Positions 17,172 to 25,121 of a stretch of 43,464 nucleotides of DNA are shown in pieces. The position numbers and the translations under genes were made by a program. The notes below the pieces were generated by a model. The model was not told the DNA's origin, made no database searches, and saw only the letters and a list, made by a program, of their open reading frames with translations. Positions within the stretch are counted from its first letter, which is position 1. Every line of letters begins with the position of its first letter. The stretch comes from Bacillota bacterium (lineage in GTDB: Bacteria > Sysuimicrobiota > Sysuimicrobiia > Sysuimicrobiales > Segetimicrobiaceae), in contig JAJPJL010000122.1 of NCBI GenBank assembly GCA_021324255.1, positions 1 to 43,464 of the forward strand. The letters are read 5' to 3'.

Positions 17172-19046
17172 ATGACAGTTAACCAAATGAAGCTGCTGAT
17201 CGGCGGCGTGCAGCTTCGTGACGGTGTCTCCACGGTCGCCGACCTCGTCGGCCGAATTCTCACCCGCGCAGGACTGCACGTGCTCGGCGTCGAGCGGAAC
17301 TTCGCATCGACGATCTACGGCGCCCACCAGTACGACCCGCTCGTCGTCTCCGCGAGGCCGCTGGTGTCGTGGGGCGACCGCGCCATCGATGTGCTCGCCG
17401 GGCTCGAGTACGACAGCAACCCCGACGCGCCGCAGCAACCCAACCGCGACACGATCCGGCAGCACGCCGGCGATCTCGTCGACGGCGGCGTGCTCCTCTA
17501 CGACAGCTCCGGCGGCCCGGTGGAGACCGGGGCGCTCCAGGCGCGCGGCGTGCAGGTCTTTGCGATTCCCGCCCGCGATATCGCGCTCCGGGAGCTCAAG
17601 AAGGAAGTGGTCAAGAACCTGATCATGACGGGCGCGCTGTTCCGCCTGCTCGAGTTCGATCAGGACGAGCGCTGGCTCCGCCGGTTCTTGGAGGAACGCT
17701 TCGGGCGCAAGGGTGCGGCCGTCGTGGATCTCAACCTCGAGGCGGCGCGCCGCGGGCGCGCGCTCGTCGAGCGGATTCTCGAGGACCGGCGCCAGTCCTC
17801 GGTCGGCTACCGGATCGAAGCGGTCCGCGATGCGGCGCCCGCCGTGTACGTCAGCGGCAACGAGGCGTTGTCGATCGGCGCGATCGAGGCGGGGGTCCGG
17901 TTCTACGCGGGCTACCCGATCACGCCCGCGTCCGGCATCCTCGAGTACATGGAGACGTACCTGCCCGGGTACGGCGGGCGGGTGCTGCAGGGCGCGAACG
18001 AGCGCGAGTCGATCCGCGCGGCGCTCGGCGCGAGCGTCGCCGGCGTGCTGAGCATGGTGGGGACGAGCGGGCCGGGACTGTCGCTCAAGGTGGAGGAGAT
18101 CGGCGTCTCCGGGACCACCGAGACGCCGCTCGTGATCGTCGACGCGATGCGCGCGGGGCCGTCGACGGGCATGCCGACCAAGGCCGAGCAGGGCGACCTC
18201 ACGCTCGTCACGGGCGGCGGGCACGGGGAGATCCCGCGTATCGTGCTGGCGCCGTCGACGATCGACGAGTGCTACACGCTGATGCGGGACGCGGTGCGGC
18301 TGTCGGATCGGTACCAGTGCCCGGTCTTCTTTCTGACCGACCTCAACCTGAGCGAGGGGCGCATGACGGTGCCGGAGTCGGTCTTCCGGCCCGGCCGCGC
18401 CTCGATCGCGCGCCACGTCGCCGCCGAACACGACGTGCGCGGGGAGCGGTACCTGCGCTACCGTCTGACGGACAGCGGGATCTCGCCGCGCCTGATCCCC
18501 GGGCAGCGGGGCGGCATCTCCAAGATCAGCAGCACCGAGCACGACGAGTTCGGGTTCGTGACGACGGACCCCGCGATGCGGGTCGCCCAGATGGACAAGC
18601 GGATGCGCAAGCTCCACACGTACCTGCGGGAGGACGCCAAGGCGCCCCAGGTGTACGGTGAGGTGGGGCGCGGCCTCACGTTAGTCGGGTGGGGCGGGAC
18701 CAAACTCGCCCTGCTGGACGCGCGCGAGCGGCTGCGCCGCGATGGGATCGAGGCCGCCGTCGTCCATTTCACGCACCTCTGGCCGTTTCCGACGCACCTG
18801 GCAAAGCCGCTCCTGGACACCGGCGGGCCGGTCGTCGTGTGCGAGCACAACTACTTTGGACAGTTCGCGGATCTCATCCAGGCGCACTGCCTGGTGCCGA
18901 CGCGGCGCGTGCTCAAATACAACGGCCGGACGTTGTATCCGTCCGAGGTCGTGCGCGCGGTCCGGGAGGTCACCCACAACGGGGCGGTGGCCGTCCGACT
19001 CGGCGGCAAGGATCCGGTGATGGTCGAGGTGAGCATCGATGCCTGA
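17172..19046 (+). CDS. korA: 2-oxoacid:ferredoxin oxidoreductase, fused gamma-alpha subunit
   Basis: Catalytic partner of KorB: oxidative decarboxylation of 2-oxoglutarate (or another 2-oxoacid) to acyl-CoA with ferredoxin reduction. The 624-residue protein has the gamma domain at the N-terminus (about 5-190, GGVQLRDGVSTVADLVGRIL) fused to the alpha pyrimidine-binding domain from about 220. That domain contains GNEALSIGAIEAGVRFYAGYPITPAS in pieces, ANERESIRAALGAS and the MVGTSGPGLSLKVEE loop. Fusion of gamma and alpha is the usual form in bacterial KorA/OforA. AGGAGG lies 12 bases before the ATG and AAGGA directly before it. It overlaps korB by 8 bases. There is no built-in ferredoxin domain, so an external ferredoxin is required. 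Confidence 0.93.
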   Translation: MTVNQMKLLIGGVQLRDGVSTVADLVGRILTRAGLHVLGVERNFASTIYGAHQYDPLVVSARPLVSWGDRAIDVLAGLEYDSNPDAPQQPNRDTIRQHAGDLVDGGVLLYDSSGGPVETGALQARGVQVFAIPARDIALRELKKEVVKNLIMTGALFRLLEFDQDERWLRRFLEERFGRKGAAVVDLNLEAARRGRALVERILEDRRQSSVGYRIEAVRDAAPAVYVSGNEALSIGAIEAGVRFYAGYPITPASGILEYMETYLPGYGGRVLQGANERESIRAALGASVAGVLSMVGTSGPGLSLKVEEIGVSGTTETPLVIVDAMRAGPSTGMPTKAEQGDLTLVTGGGHGEIPRIVLAPSTIDECYTLMRDAVRLSDRYQCPVFFLTDLNLSEGRMTVPESVFRPGRASIARHVAAEHDVRGERYLRYRLTDSGISPRLIPGQRGGISKISSTEHDEFGFVTTDPAMRVAQMDKRMRKLHTYLREDAKAPQVYGEVGRGLTLVGWGGTKLALLDARERLRRDGIEAAVVHFTHLWPFPTHLAKPLLDTGGPVVVCEHNYFGQFADLIQAHCLVPTRRVLKYNGRTLYPSEVVRAVREVTHNGAVAVRLGGKDPVMVEVSIDA

Positions 19047-19911
19047 GGCGGTCCAGGCGACCAAGGCGATCTGGGACCAAAATGCCGCGCCGCGGCACCG
19101 CATCCAATGGTGCCCGGGCTGCGGCGATTACGCCGTGCTGAACGCGGTCAAAGCGGCGGTGACGTCGCTCGAGCTCACGCCGGCGGAGCTGCTGCTGGTG
19201 GCCGGGATCGGGTGCTCGGGGCAGATCCGCAACTACCTGAACGGCAACGCGTTCTACGGCACCCACGGCGGCGCGCTCGCCTACGCGCTCGGCGCGAAGA
19301 TGGCCAACCCGGAGTTGACCGTGCTGGTCATGGCGGGGGACGGCGACACGCTCGCGATCGGGATCGAAAACTTCGTGCACGCCTGTCGCCGCGATCCCGA
19401 CATCACGCTGGTGCTGATGAACAACGGCGTGTACGGGCTCACCAAGGGGCAGGACTCGCCGTCCGCGGGGCTCGGCCAGCCGGATTGGAAACCGTCCGAG
19501 GAGCACCCGCCGTTCATCGATCCGGTGGAGGTGGCGCTGACGTGCGGCGCGACGTTTATCGCGCAGGGATTTTCGGGCGATCCCAAGCACGCCGCGCAGC
19601 TGATCGTGGAGGGCGTGCGCCACCGCGGATTCGCCGTCATCAACGATTTTTCGCCGTGCGTGACCTACAACAAGGTGAACACCTACGACTGGTTCCGCGC
19701 GCACGTGGAAACGGTGCCCGCCAGCCATGATCCGTCGAGCAAGGCCGCGGCGTGGGACCTGGTGCGCGACTTCCAGCGCCGGGGCAAGCTGCCCACGGGC
19801 ATCGTGTACCGCGCCGCGCGGGCGAAGGGGGACGGGGCGAAGCGCCTCCCCACCTGGCCCGACGAACTGGCGCGAGCCGATGTCGAACCGTTGGTCAAGC
19901 GGCTGCGCTGA
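19039..19911 (+). CDS. korB: 2-oxoacid:ferredoxin oxidoreductase, beta subunit
   Basis: The thiamine-diphosphate and [4Fe-4S]-binding subunit (290 aa). Cluster ligands are the two Cys of WCPGCGDYAVL (about 24-34), the Cys of GIGCSGQI (about 57-64) and that of FSPCVTYN (about 211-218). The TPP motif GDGDTLAIG (about 100-108) is followed by LMNNGVYGLTKGQ. This is a complete, standard-length beta subunit. Its start codon lies within the end of korA (ATG overlapping by 8 bases). A seven-iron ferredoxin encoded at 32.1-32.4 kb is a candidate electron acceptor. Confidence 0.95.
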   Translation: MPEAVQATKAIWDQNAAPRHRIQWCPGCGDYAVLNAVKAAVTSLELTPAELLLVAGIGCSGQIRNYLNGNAFYGTHGGALAYALGAKMANPELTVLVMAGDGDTLAIGIENFVHACRRDPDITLVLMNNGVYGLTKGQDSPSAGLGQPDWKPSEEHPPFIDPVEVALTCGATFIAQGFSGDPKHAAQLIVEGVRHRGFAVINDFSPCVTYNKVNTYDWFRAHVETVPASHDPSSKAAAWDLVRDFQRRGKLPTGIVYRAARAKGDGAKRLPTWPDELARADVEPLVKRLR

Positions 19912-19942
19912 CGCTCCGCGGCGCGATCGAGGACCCGGGATA

Positions 19943-19970
19943 CCGATGACCGCCGCGAGGCGGTCATCGG
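19943..19970. terminator. Bidirectional terminator between korB and the leftward HD-GYP-MFS gene
   Basis: A perfect 12-bp stem (arms CCGATGACCGCC at 19943-19954 and GGCGGTCATCGG at 19959-19970) with GCGA loop is followed on the + strand by ACGTTT. It overlaps the last codons and stop of the leftward gene, so it can serve both directions. Confidence 0.75.
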
Positions 19971-22576
19971 ACGTTTCCCGCCGGCCGCGCGGCGCGGGGA
20001 TCGGGAGGGCGCCCCGCCGCGCCGCTCCGCGGCTCGTCCGCGGGCGTCGGCGCCGTCGCGGCGCGAGCCGCCGCGCGCCGCGGGACCGGGAGGTTCCGCC
20101 CCGCGGCGACCCACACGATGGCGACGCCCGCAATGGACACCATCCCGAGCAGCACCAGCGCGGCCTGGGGGCCGGCCACGTCCGCGAGCCGGCCGAACAC
20201 CAGCATGCCGAGCAGGGTCGTGCCGGCGATGAACACCTGCCGGCTCGCCATGAGCCGGCCGACGATCCATGAAGGGGCGTTGGCCAGGGAGATCGAGGCG
20301 TTGGCGATGTTGGTGGCGATGTTGCCGGCGCCGAAGAGGAACGCCCCCGCGATGAGCACCGGGTACGACGTCGTCAGGCCGAACAGGCCGACGCCCACGC
20401 CGGTCAAGAGAAACGTCATGATCACAAACGGTACGCTCACCCACCGCCGTCCGGTCGCGGCTAGCGCGACCGCGGAGGCGAGCTTGCCGACGCCGATGAC
20501 GCTGTTGATCACGCCGTACGCGACCACCGGCAGGCCGGCGGCGCGAATGATCATGGGCGCGCGGAGCGCCGGAAACGCCAGCGTGAGGTACCCGGGGACG
20601 ATGAGCAGCGCCAGCACCAGATGGAGGGGCGTGCGGCCAATGTAGGTGAGGCCTTCGCTGATCTCCGTCACCAAATGCTTCGGGGCCGCGCCGCCCAGGC
20701 CGGCCCGCCACGCGAGCGGCATGAGCCCGACGCAGACCGCGCTCACCACAAAGCTCAGCGCGTCGAGATAAAACACCATGTGGTAGCCGAGCGTGAGCAC
20801 GATCGCCCCGCCGAGGACCCCGCCGACGATCTCCGCGATCCGCTCGGTCGTCTGCAGCATCGCCGTGCCCGTCGGCAAGATCTCGTCGGGGACGACCGCC
20901 GGGATGAGACCGTACACCGCCGACCGGAAAAACACCGTGCCGACGTTCAGGACGACGAGCACCAGGAGCCCCGCCGGCAGCGATCGCAGGAGCACAAAGG
21001 GCAGCGCCGCGACCAGCGCGGCCCGCCCCAGGTCGGCCGCGATCATGACCCCGCGGCGGTCGATACGGTCCGCCAGGGCGCCGGCGAGGAGGCCCAGGAG
21101 GCCCTGGCCGACGGTGGCGGTAATGAGCGCGACGGCGAGCACCGTGGCGGACTTGGTGAGCTGATACACCCACAGCGTCAGCGCGATGAAAAAGATCTCG
21201 TCGCCGAGAAAGCTGACCAGCTGGCCGCCCCACAGCAGGGCGAAGGAGGGTTGCCGGAAGAGCAGCGCCCACGCGGGGAGCGGGCCCCGGCCGGCGTCCG
21301 GCGCCCGGCGTTGCTCGGCCGCGCCGGCGTGCAGGCGCATGACCCCCGCGCGGGCGAGCACCGTTTGCAGCGCCGCGATCACCCGTGGATCGAACTGGGT
21401 TCCGGCGTTGCGGGCGAGCTCCTCGAGCGCTTCCCGCGGTGATCGCGCGGCCCGGTACGGACGGTCCGTGGTCATGGCATTGTAGGCATCCACCACGAGG
21501 TTGATGCGCGAGCTGAGCGGGATCTGCTCTCCGGCTAGCTTGGACGGATAACCGGTGCCGTTCAGATTCTCGTGGCTTGCGCCCACGAGCGGCGCAATCT
21601 CGGCCAGCCCGCTGATGGACTCCACGATGCGCACGCCGGCCTCGACGTGCGATTGCATGATGCGCCACTCTTCGCTCGTCAGCTTGCCCGGCTTCAGCAG
21701 GATCTCGGAGGGAATCACGGTCTTGCCGACGTCGTGCAGCAGCCCCGTGAGGTAGACGCGATGCACTTCGGGCTCGTCGAGGCCCAAGACCCGCGCGATC
21801 CGTCTGGAGAGCTCGGCGACGGCGGCGGAGTGGTCGGCCGTGTAGGGGTCCCGCGCGTCCACGGCCGCGGCCAGGACCGACACCGCGGCCAGCGCCCGGC
21901 GCTGTTCCCGGCCGCGCAGGATCCGCGGTAGATAGAGTTGCAGCGTGAGCGCCGCGGCGAGCGGGGGGACGAGTAGCCGCGCCGTCAACGACGGATTGTT
22001 GCTGGCGGCCCACACCGCGACAAACGCGGCCCCGGTAAAGGCCGCCATGTGAAACGTCGTCGAGGTCACCTGGAAGCGGACCGCCTGCGGCCAGGTGAGC
22101 CCTTCCTCCAAGTGCAGGTGCGCCGAGGCCAAGATCCAGCGAATGACGGTGTAGACGAGGCCGGCGACGATCACATCGCCGGCGCTGCCCCACTCCGGCA
22201 TGGCGTACACGACCAGGGCCGCGGCGCTGATCGACAACAGCTGATCGCCCGAGTCCATCAGTACGTCTTGCCACGGCCGCCGGAGCAGGCCGAACGTCAT
22301 GCCGGCAGCGGCCCCGAGCAGGGTGGGAGTCCAGCCGAACAACACGAGCGCCGCTACCGTGATGACGGGGCTCAGCGGCAACTCGCCGGAGGGGTCGAGG
22401 TAGATCGGATATTGGTCAAGCAGCGCCGTGGTCAAGGCGATCACGAGCACCGCGGGGATGTCGGCGGTGGTGATCCCCCGCGCCCCGCTGGCCAGTAGCA
22501 CCGCGCTACAGGCGGCGATGCCCCAGGTCAGCGTCGTCAGCGGAACGTTCCGTCGCGCCGCAGTCATCTCGACCAT
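19964..22576 (-). CDS. Membrane sensor + HD-GYP phosphodiesterase + MFS transporter fusion
   Basis: A single continuous frame of about 870 residues joins three parts. Residues about 12-220 form an N-terminal membrane region of roughly seven segments (MASE-like sensor). Residues about 235-410 are an HD-GYP domain with ADHSAAVAEL, metal-binding LLHDVGKTVIP, SHENLNGTGYP and DAYNAMTTDRPYR. HD-GYP domains break down cyclic-di-GMP. From about 436 an entire MFS permease follows, starting FRQPSFALLWGGQLVSFLGD, with motif A-like GALADRIDRRGVMIAAD and about 10-12 membrane segments, similar to EntS-type exporters. A polar tail closes the protein. No stop or frameshift lies at the junctions. ATG 22576 follows the upstream gene's stop by 2 bases; TTG 22582 is possible. 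It is co-transcribed with the HD-GYP gene before it. Confidence 0.88.
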   Translation of the reverse strand: MVEMTAARRNVPLTTLTWGIAACSAVLLASGARGITTADIPAVLVIALTTALLDQYPIYLDPSGELPLSPVITVAALVLFGWTPTLLGAAAGMTFGLLRRPWQDVLMDSGDQLLSISAAALVVYAMPEWGSAGDVIVAGLVYTVIRWILASAHLHLEEGLTWPQAVRFQVTSTTFHMAAFTGAAFVAVWAASNNPSLTARLLVPPLAAALTLQLYLPRILRGREQRRALAAVSVLAAAVDARDPYTADHSAAVAELSRRIARVLGLDEPEVHRVYLTGLLHDVGKTVIPSEILLKPGKLTSEEWRIMQSHVEAGVRIVESISGLAEIAPLVGASHENLNGTGYPSKLAGEQIPLSSRINLVVDAYNAMTTDRPYRAARSPREALEELARNAGTQFDPRVIAALQTVLARAGVMRLHAGAAEQRRAPDAGRGPLPAWALLFRQPSFALLWGGQLVSFLGDEIFFIALTLWVYQLTKSATVLAVALITATVGQGLLGLLAGALADRIDRRGVMIAADLGRAALVAALPFVLLRSLPAGLLVLVVLNVGTVFFRSAVYGLIPAVVPDEILPTGTAMLQTTERIAEIVGGVLGGAIVLTLGYHMVFYLDALSFVVSAVCVGLMPLAWRAGLGGAAPKHLVTEISEGLTYIGRTPLHLVLALLIVPGYLTLAFPALRAPMIIRAAGLPVVAYGVINSVIGVGKLASAVALAATGRRWVSVPFVIMTFLLTGVGVGLFGLTTSYPVLIAGAFLFGAGNIATNIANASISLANAPSWIVGRLMASRQVFIAGTTLLGMLVFGRLADVAGPQAALVLLGMVSIAGVAIVWVAAGRNLPVPRRAAARAATAPTPADEPRSGAAGRPPDPRAARPAGNVR

Positions 22577-22578
22577 GT

Positions 22579-23850
22579 TCAACGGGTCGCCACCGCGTTC
22601 TTCCGGTGCTCCGCAAGCGCGGCGACCAGCGCGTCAACGACCTGCGGGTCGAGATCACGGCCTCGCATTGCGCGCAAACGCTTCAACGCATGACGCGGAG
22701 CGCCGGCACCGGCCTGGTGCTGCGCATCTTCATACGCTTCGGCGGCCGCGAGGATCCGAGCCGCGAGGGGAATGCGCCGGCCCCGTTTCCCGTCCGGCAC
22801 CCCTCGGCCATCCCAGCGCTCGTGGTGCGCCCTGACGATCCGCGCCACGAGCGGGTCCGGAAATCTCGCGAGAATGGCGCTCCCCGCGCTCGCGTGATGG
22901 GCCGGGGTTTCGGAGCCCGTGGAGGGGCCGGCCAGCATCCCAACGTCATGGAGGCGTGCGGCGAGGCGCATACTGCGAATCGTCGCCTCCGACATGCGAA
23001 GGCGCCGTCCCACCTCGGTTGCGAGACTGCCCACGCGCTCTCCGTGTTCCCGCGCGCGGGGATCCACGCCTTCCAGCACCCGCACGACGGCCTCCACGAT
23101 CTCGCCGACCGCCTGTTGCGACCGATGATACGAGGCAAGCTCCTGCCGCGGGATCGGCAGGGCGATCGCCGAGACGGCCGTGAGACCCAGGGCGGCCCAC
23201 GCGTTGCCGAGGCGCGCGGCGATGCTCGCGAGCAAGATCGCCATCGGTGCCGCGAGCAACTGGATGTCCCATTGATCGATGACGTTCTGGCGCCACGTGG
23301 CGGACAAGGGGTGGCCGAAGCGCAGGTGCTTGTACACCGCGAAGATCCCTTCGTTCACGATGCGATTGACGGAGACGATGACGACGGCCGCAACGAAGAA
23401 CTGCAGGAGCCCGGGCTCGATCCTCGCCGCCGCCGCGTGCCCCGCGAACGCGGCCGCGGCCGTGGCAAGGCCCCAGCCGGCGCCATTGTTGCCGGCACGC
23501 CAGAGTTCGCTCCTGGAAAAGAGCAAGAGTCCCACACACGACCCGATCCCGACGCCCAACAACACGTCCTGGGGCAGCCAGATCAAGGCCGCCACGATCT
23601 TGACGTTGTTGACGGGGAATGTGCTGCCGCCGGAGGGGTTGGGGATCGGCGGGACAAGACCGGCGGCCATGAACACCAGCGCGAGCCCCGCGACGATCGC
23701 CGCGTGGCTGTGCGGCACCGCCACGAGTGCCGCCGTTACGTATAGACCCGCGAGCGCGAGGCTGAATCCCTGAATCGGACGCGAAAGCCCGCGGAACGAT
23801 TCCCCCATTGGCGAGCGAGATCGAGGTAGGCGATCCGGGCGGCGCGTCAT
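22579..23850 (-). CDS. Membrane HD-GYP-type protein with degenerate GYP motif
   Basis: A 423-residue protein: about six membrane segments (residues 28-235, including VTAALVAVPHSHAAIVAGLALV in parts) followed by a cytoplasmic HD-GYP domain. EHGERVGSLATEVGRRL (268-284) and RLHDVGML (299-306) carry the metal-binding His-Asp, and AHHERWDGRGVP (341-352) is the GYP block with Tyr replaced by Val. The Lys normally after HDxG is Met. The His/Asp metal ligands remain, so activity on c-di-GMP or another cyclic dinucleotide is possible but uncertain. It ends 2 bases before the ATG of the HD-GYP-MFS fusion. The start is uncertain (23850 or ATG 23808), as neither has a good ribosome binding site. Confidence 0.85.
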   Translation of the reverse strand: MTRRPDRLPRSRSPMGESFRGLSRPIQGFSLALAGLYVTAALVAVPHSHAAIVAGLALVFMAAGLVPPIPNPSGGSTFPVNNVKIVAALIWLPQDVLLGVGIGSCVGLLLFSRSELWRAGNNGAGWGLATAAAAFAGHAAAARIEPGLLQFFVAAVVIVSVNRIVNEGIFAVYKHLRFGHPLSATWRQNVIDQWDIQLLAAPMAILLASIAARLGNAWAALGLTAVSAIALPIPRQELASYHRSQQAVGEIVEAVVRVLEGVDPRAREHGERVGSLATEVGRRLRMSEATIRSMRLAARLHDVGMLAGPSTGSETPAHHASAGSAILARFPDPLVARIVRAHHERWDGRGVPDGKRGRRIPLAARILAAAEAYEDAQHQAGAGAPRHALKRLRAMRGRDLDPQVVDALVAALAEHRKNAVATR

Positions 23851-23923
23851 TCACTGAATCTCGTTCAGCAGCCGCTGTCCCCAGCCATGTGCCTTCGGAG
23901 CCTAGAGCGATGAACCGTCACTA

Positions 23924-23947
23924 CATGTGATATCGTCACATGCATGT
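23924..23947. promoter_or_regulatory. Operator-like dyad resembling a CRP site
   Basis: CATGTGA (23924-23930) and TCACATG (23936-23942) form a perfect inverted repeat with a 5-base centre. The core is TGTGA-N5-TCACA, close to the CRP consensus (which has N6). It overlaps a second perfect palindrome, ACATGCATGT (23938-23947). It lies about 75-95 bases upstream of the start of the HD-GYP operon. Confidence 0.5.
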
Positions 23948-24526
23948 GGCGCTCACCATCATCTGATGGCCGGCGGTTCCGTCGATACCTGACGGCGTCG
24001 GCAGTTACAGGCCCCCGCGTCGACGACTCGTCGATGCGTGCGGGAGCGCCGCGGCGTGGCATGCCGCTTCGTGGTATCGCGCCGCCCGGATCTCACCCAT
24101 TATGCAATTATGAGTGCCCCCTCGATCCTCCTGGAACGCTACGACATCGGGTCAGGAAGCATGACGCTTCGTCGAATCTCACTGAACTCCTGCTGGGCCG
24201 GCGTTCGGCCCACGGTCAACTTGGATGCCACACATGCCGGTCCAATCAACTTTCCTCAATCAACCTTCCTGTGGTCGTGCCCACGCCCCGCGGTGAACGG
24301 ACCTGGATGTGACCAAAACGCGCCGCACCCATCTCTCCTCTATCATCCAGATACGCCCGCGCAAATACCGCGCCGGTCCGAGTTGCCGACACCGGCGCGC
24401 ACAAACGATCGGAGATCGTGTCACAATCGATAATCAGGCGTCCTCCGTCCGCGGATATGGAGTGGGCGCGGTCAGCGCGGTCGGTTTTGTGATGCTTAAT
24501 TCCAAATAAACTAACCACCCTCACCT

Positions 24527-24547
24527 CCGCTCCAGATGTCAGAGCGG
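24527..24547 (-). terminator. Weak hairpin after the hydratase operon
   Basis: CCGCTC (24527-24532) pairs with GAGCGG (24542-24547), 1 base beyond the stop of the leftward hydratase beta gene. On the minus strand a run with TTTATTT follows about 25 bases later, so termination efficiency is doubtful. Confidence 0.35.
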
Positions 24548-24548
24548 T

Positions 24549-25121
24549 CTATGCTGGGGCGCGACGATACCGGGCCCGGCCCTCCTCATATACGTCACCG
24601 CCGTGGACGTCGTTGACCACCACGACGGGAAATCGTTCCACCACGAGCCGGTGGATCGCCTCGGGCCCAAGGTCGGGAAAGGCGACCACGGCGGCGTCGC
24701 GGACGCACGCGCCGAGCAGCGCGGCGGTGCCCTCAACGGCGCCAAAGTAGACGGCGCGCTGCCTCATCATCGCGGCGCGGACCTCGGCGGAACGCTTGCC
24801 TTTGCCGATCATGGCTCGCAGGCCGGTCGCGTCCAGGATCAGCGGGGTGTAGGCATCCATTCTGGACGCCGTGGTCGGGCCGGCAGAGCCGATCGGCCGG
24901 CCCGGCCTGGGCGGGGTCGGACCGCAATAGTACACGACCTGATCGCGGAGATCCACCGGCAGCGGGAGGCGACGGGTAATGAGGCCGGCGAGGCGCTCGT
25001 GCGCCGCATCGCGCGCGGTGTAGATCGTGCCGCTCAGGAGCACGGCGTCGCCCGCGCGCAGGCTCTCGGCCCGTCTCGTGTCGAACGGGACCGTGACCTG
25101 GAGGGCCGGGCGGGAGGTCAT
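24549..25121 (-). CDS. Class I fumarase-type hydro-lyase, beta subunit
   Basis: The C-terminal (beta) subunit of two-subunit iron-sulfur hydro-lyases (fumarase, L-tartrate dehydratase, mesaconase). The 190-residue product shows AGDAVLLSGTIYTARDAAHERL (about 23-44), the conserved VYYCGPTPP and GPTTASRMDAYTP (about 81-93), the IGKGKRS loop and FPVVVVNDVHGGDVY at the end. It overlaps the alpha gene by 4 bases (ATGA), implying fixed stoichiometry. The beta subunit contributes substrate-binding residues. Which of fumarate, mesaconate or tartrate is used cannot be read from this. Confidence 0.9.
   Translation of the reverse strand: MTSRPALQVTVPFDTRRAESLRAGDAVLLSGTIYTARDAAHERLAGLITRRLPLPVDLRDQVVYYCGPTPPRPGRPIGSAGPTTASRMDAYTPLILDATGLRAMIGKGKRSAEVRAAMMRQRAVYFGAVEGTAALLGACVRDAAVVAFPDLGPEAIHRLVVERFPVVVVNDVHGGDVYEEGRARYRRAPA

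Larger units (their letters stand above)
23851..24548. other. 698-base intergenic region, lower GC
   Basis: The stretch lies upstream of the HD-GYP pair and downstream of the hydratase operon, both leftward. It is visibly poorer in G+C than its surroundings. It holds an operator-like dyad at 23924-23942 and a weak hairpin at 24527-24547. The short frames at 24038-24433 (+) and 24246-24524 (-) match no family I know. It may contain the remains of a lost gene. Confidence 0.5.

Noticed and set aside
17130-18617. 495-codon open frame antisense to korA
   Set aside because: No recognisable motifs; mirrors the codon structure of korA.
24038-24524. Two overlapping frames (131 codons on +, 92 codons on -) in the 23.9-24.5 kb gap
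   Set aside because: No ribosome binding site, no family resemblance and uneven composition; kept only as part of the intergenic description.
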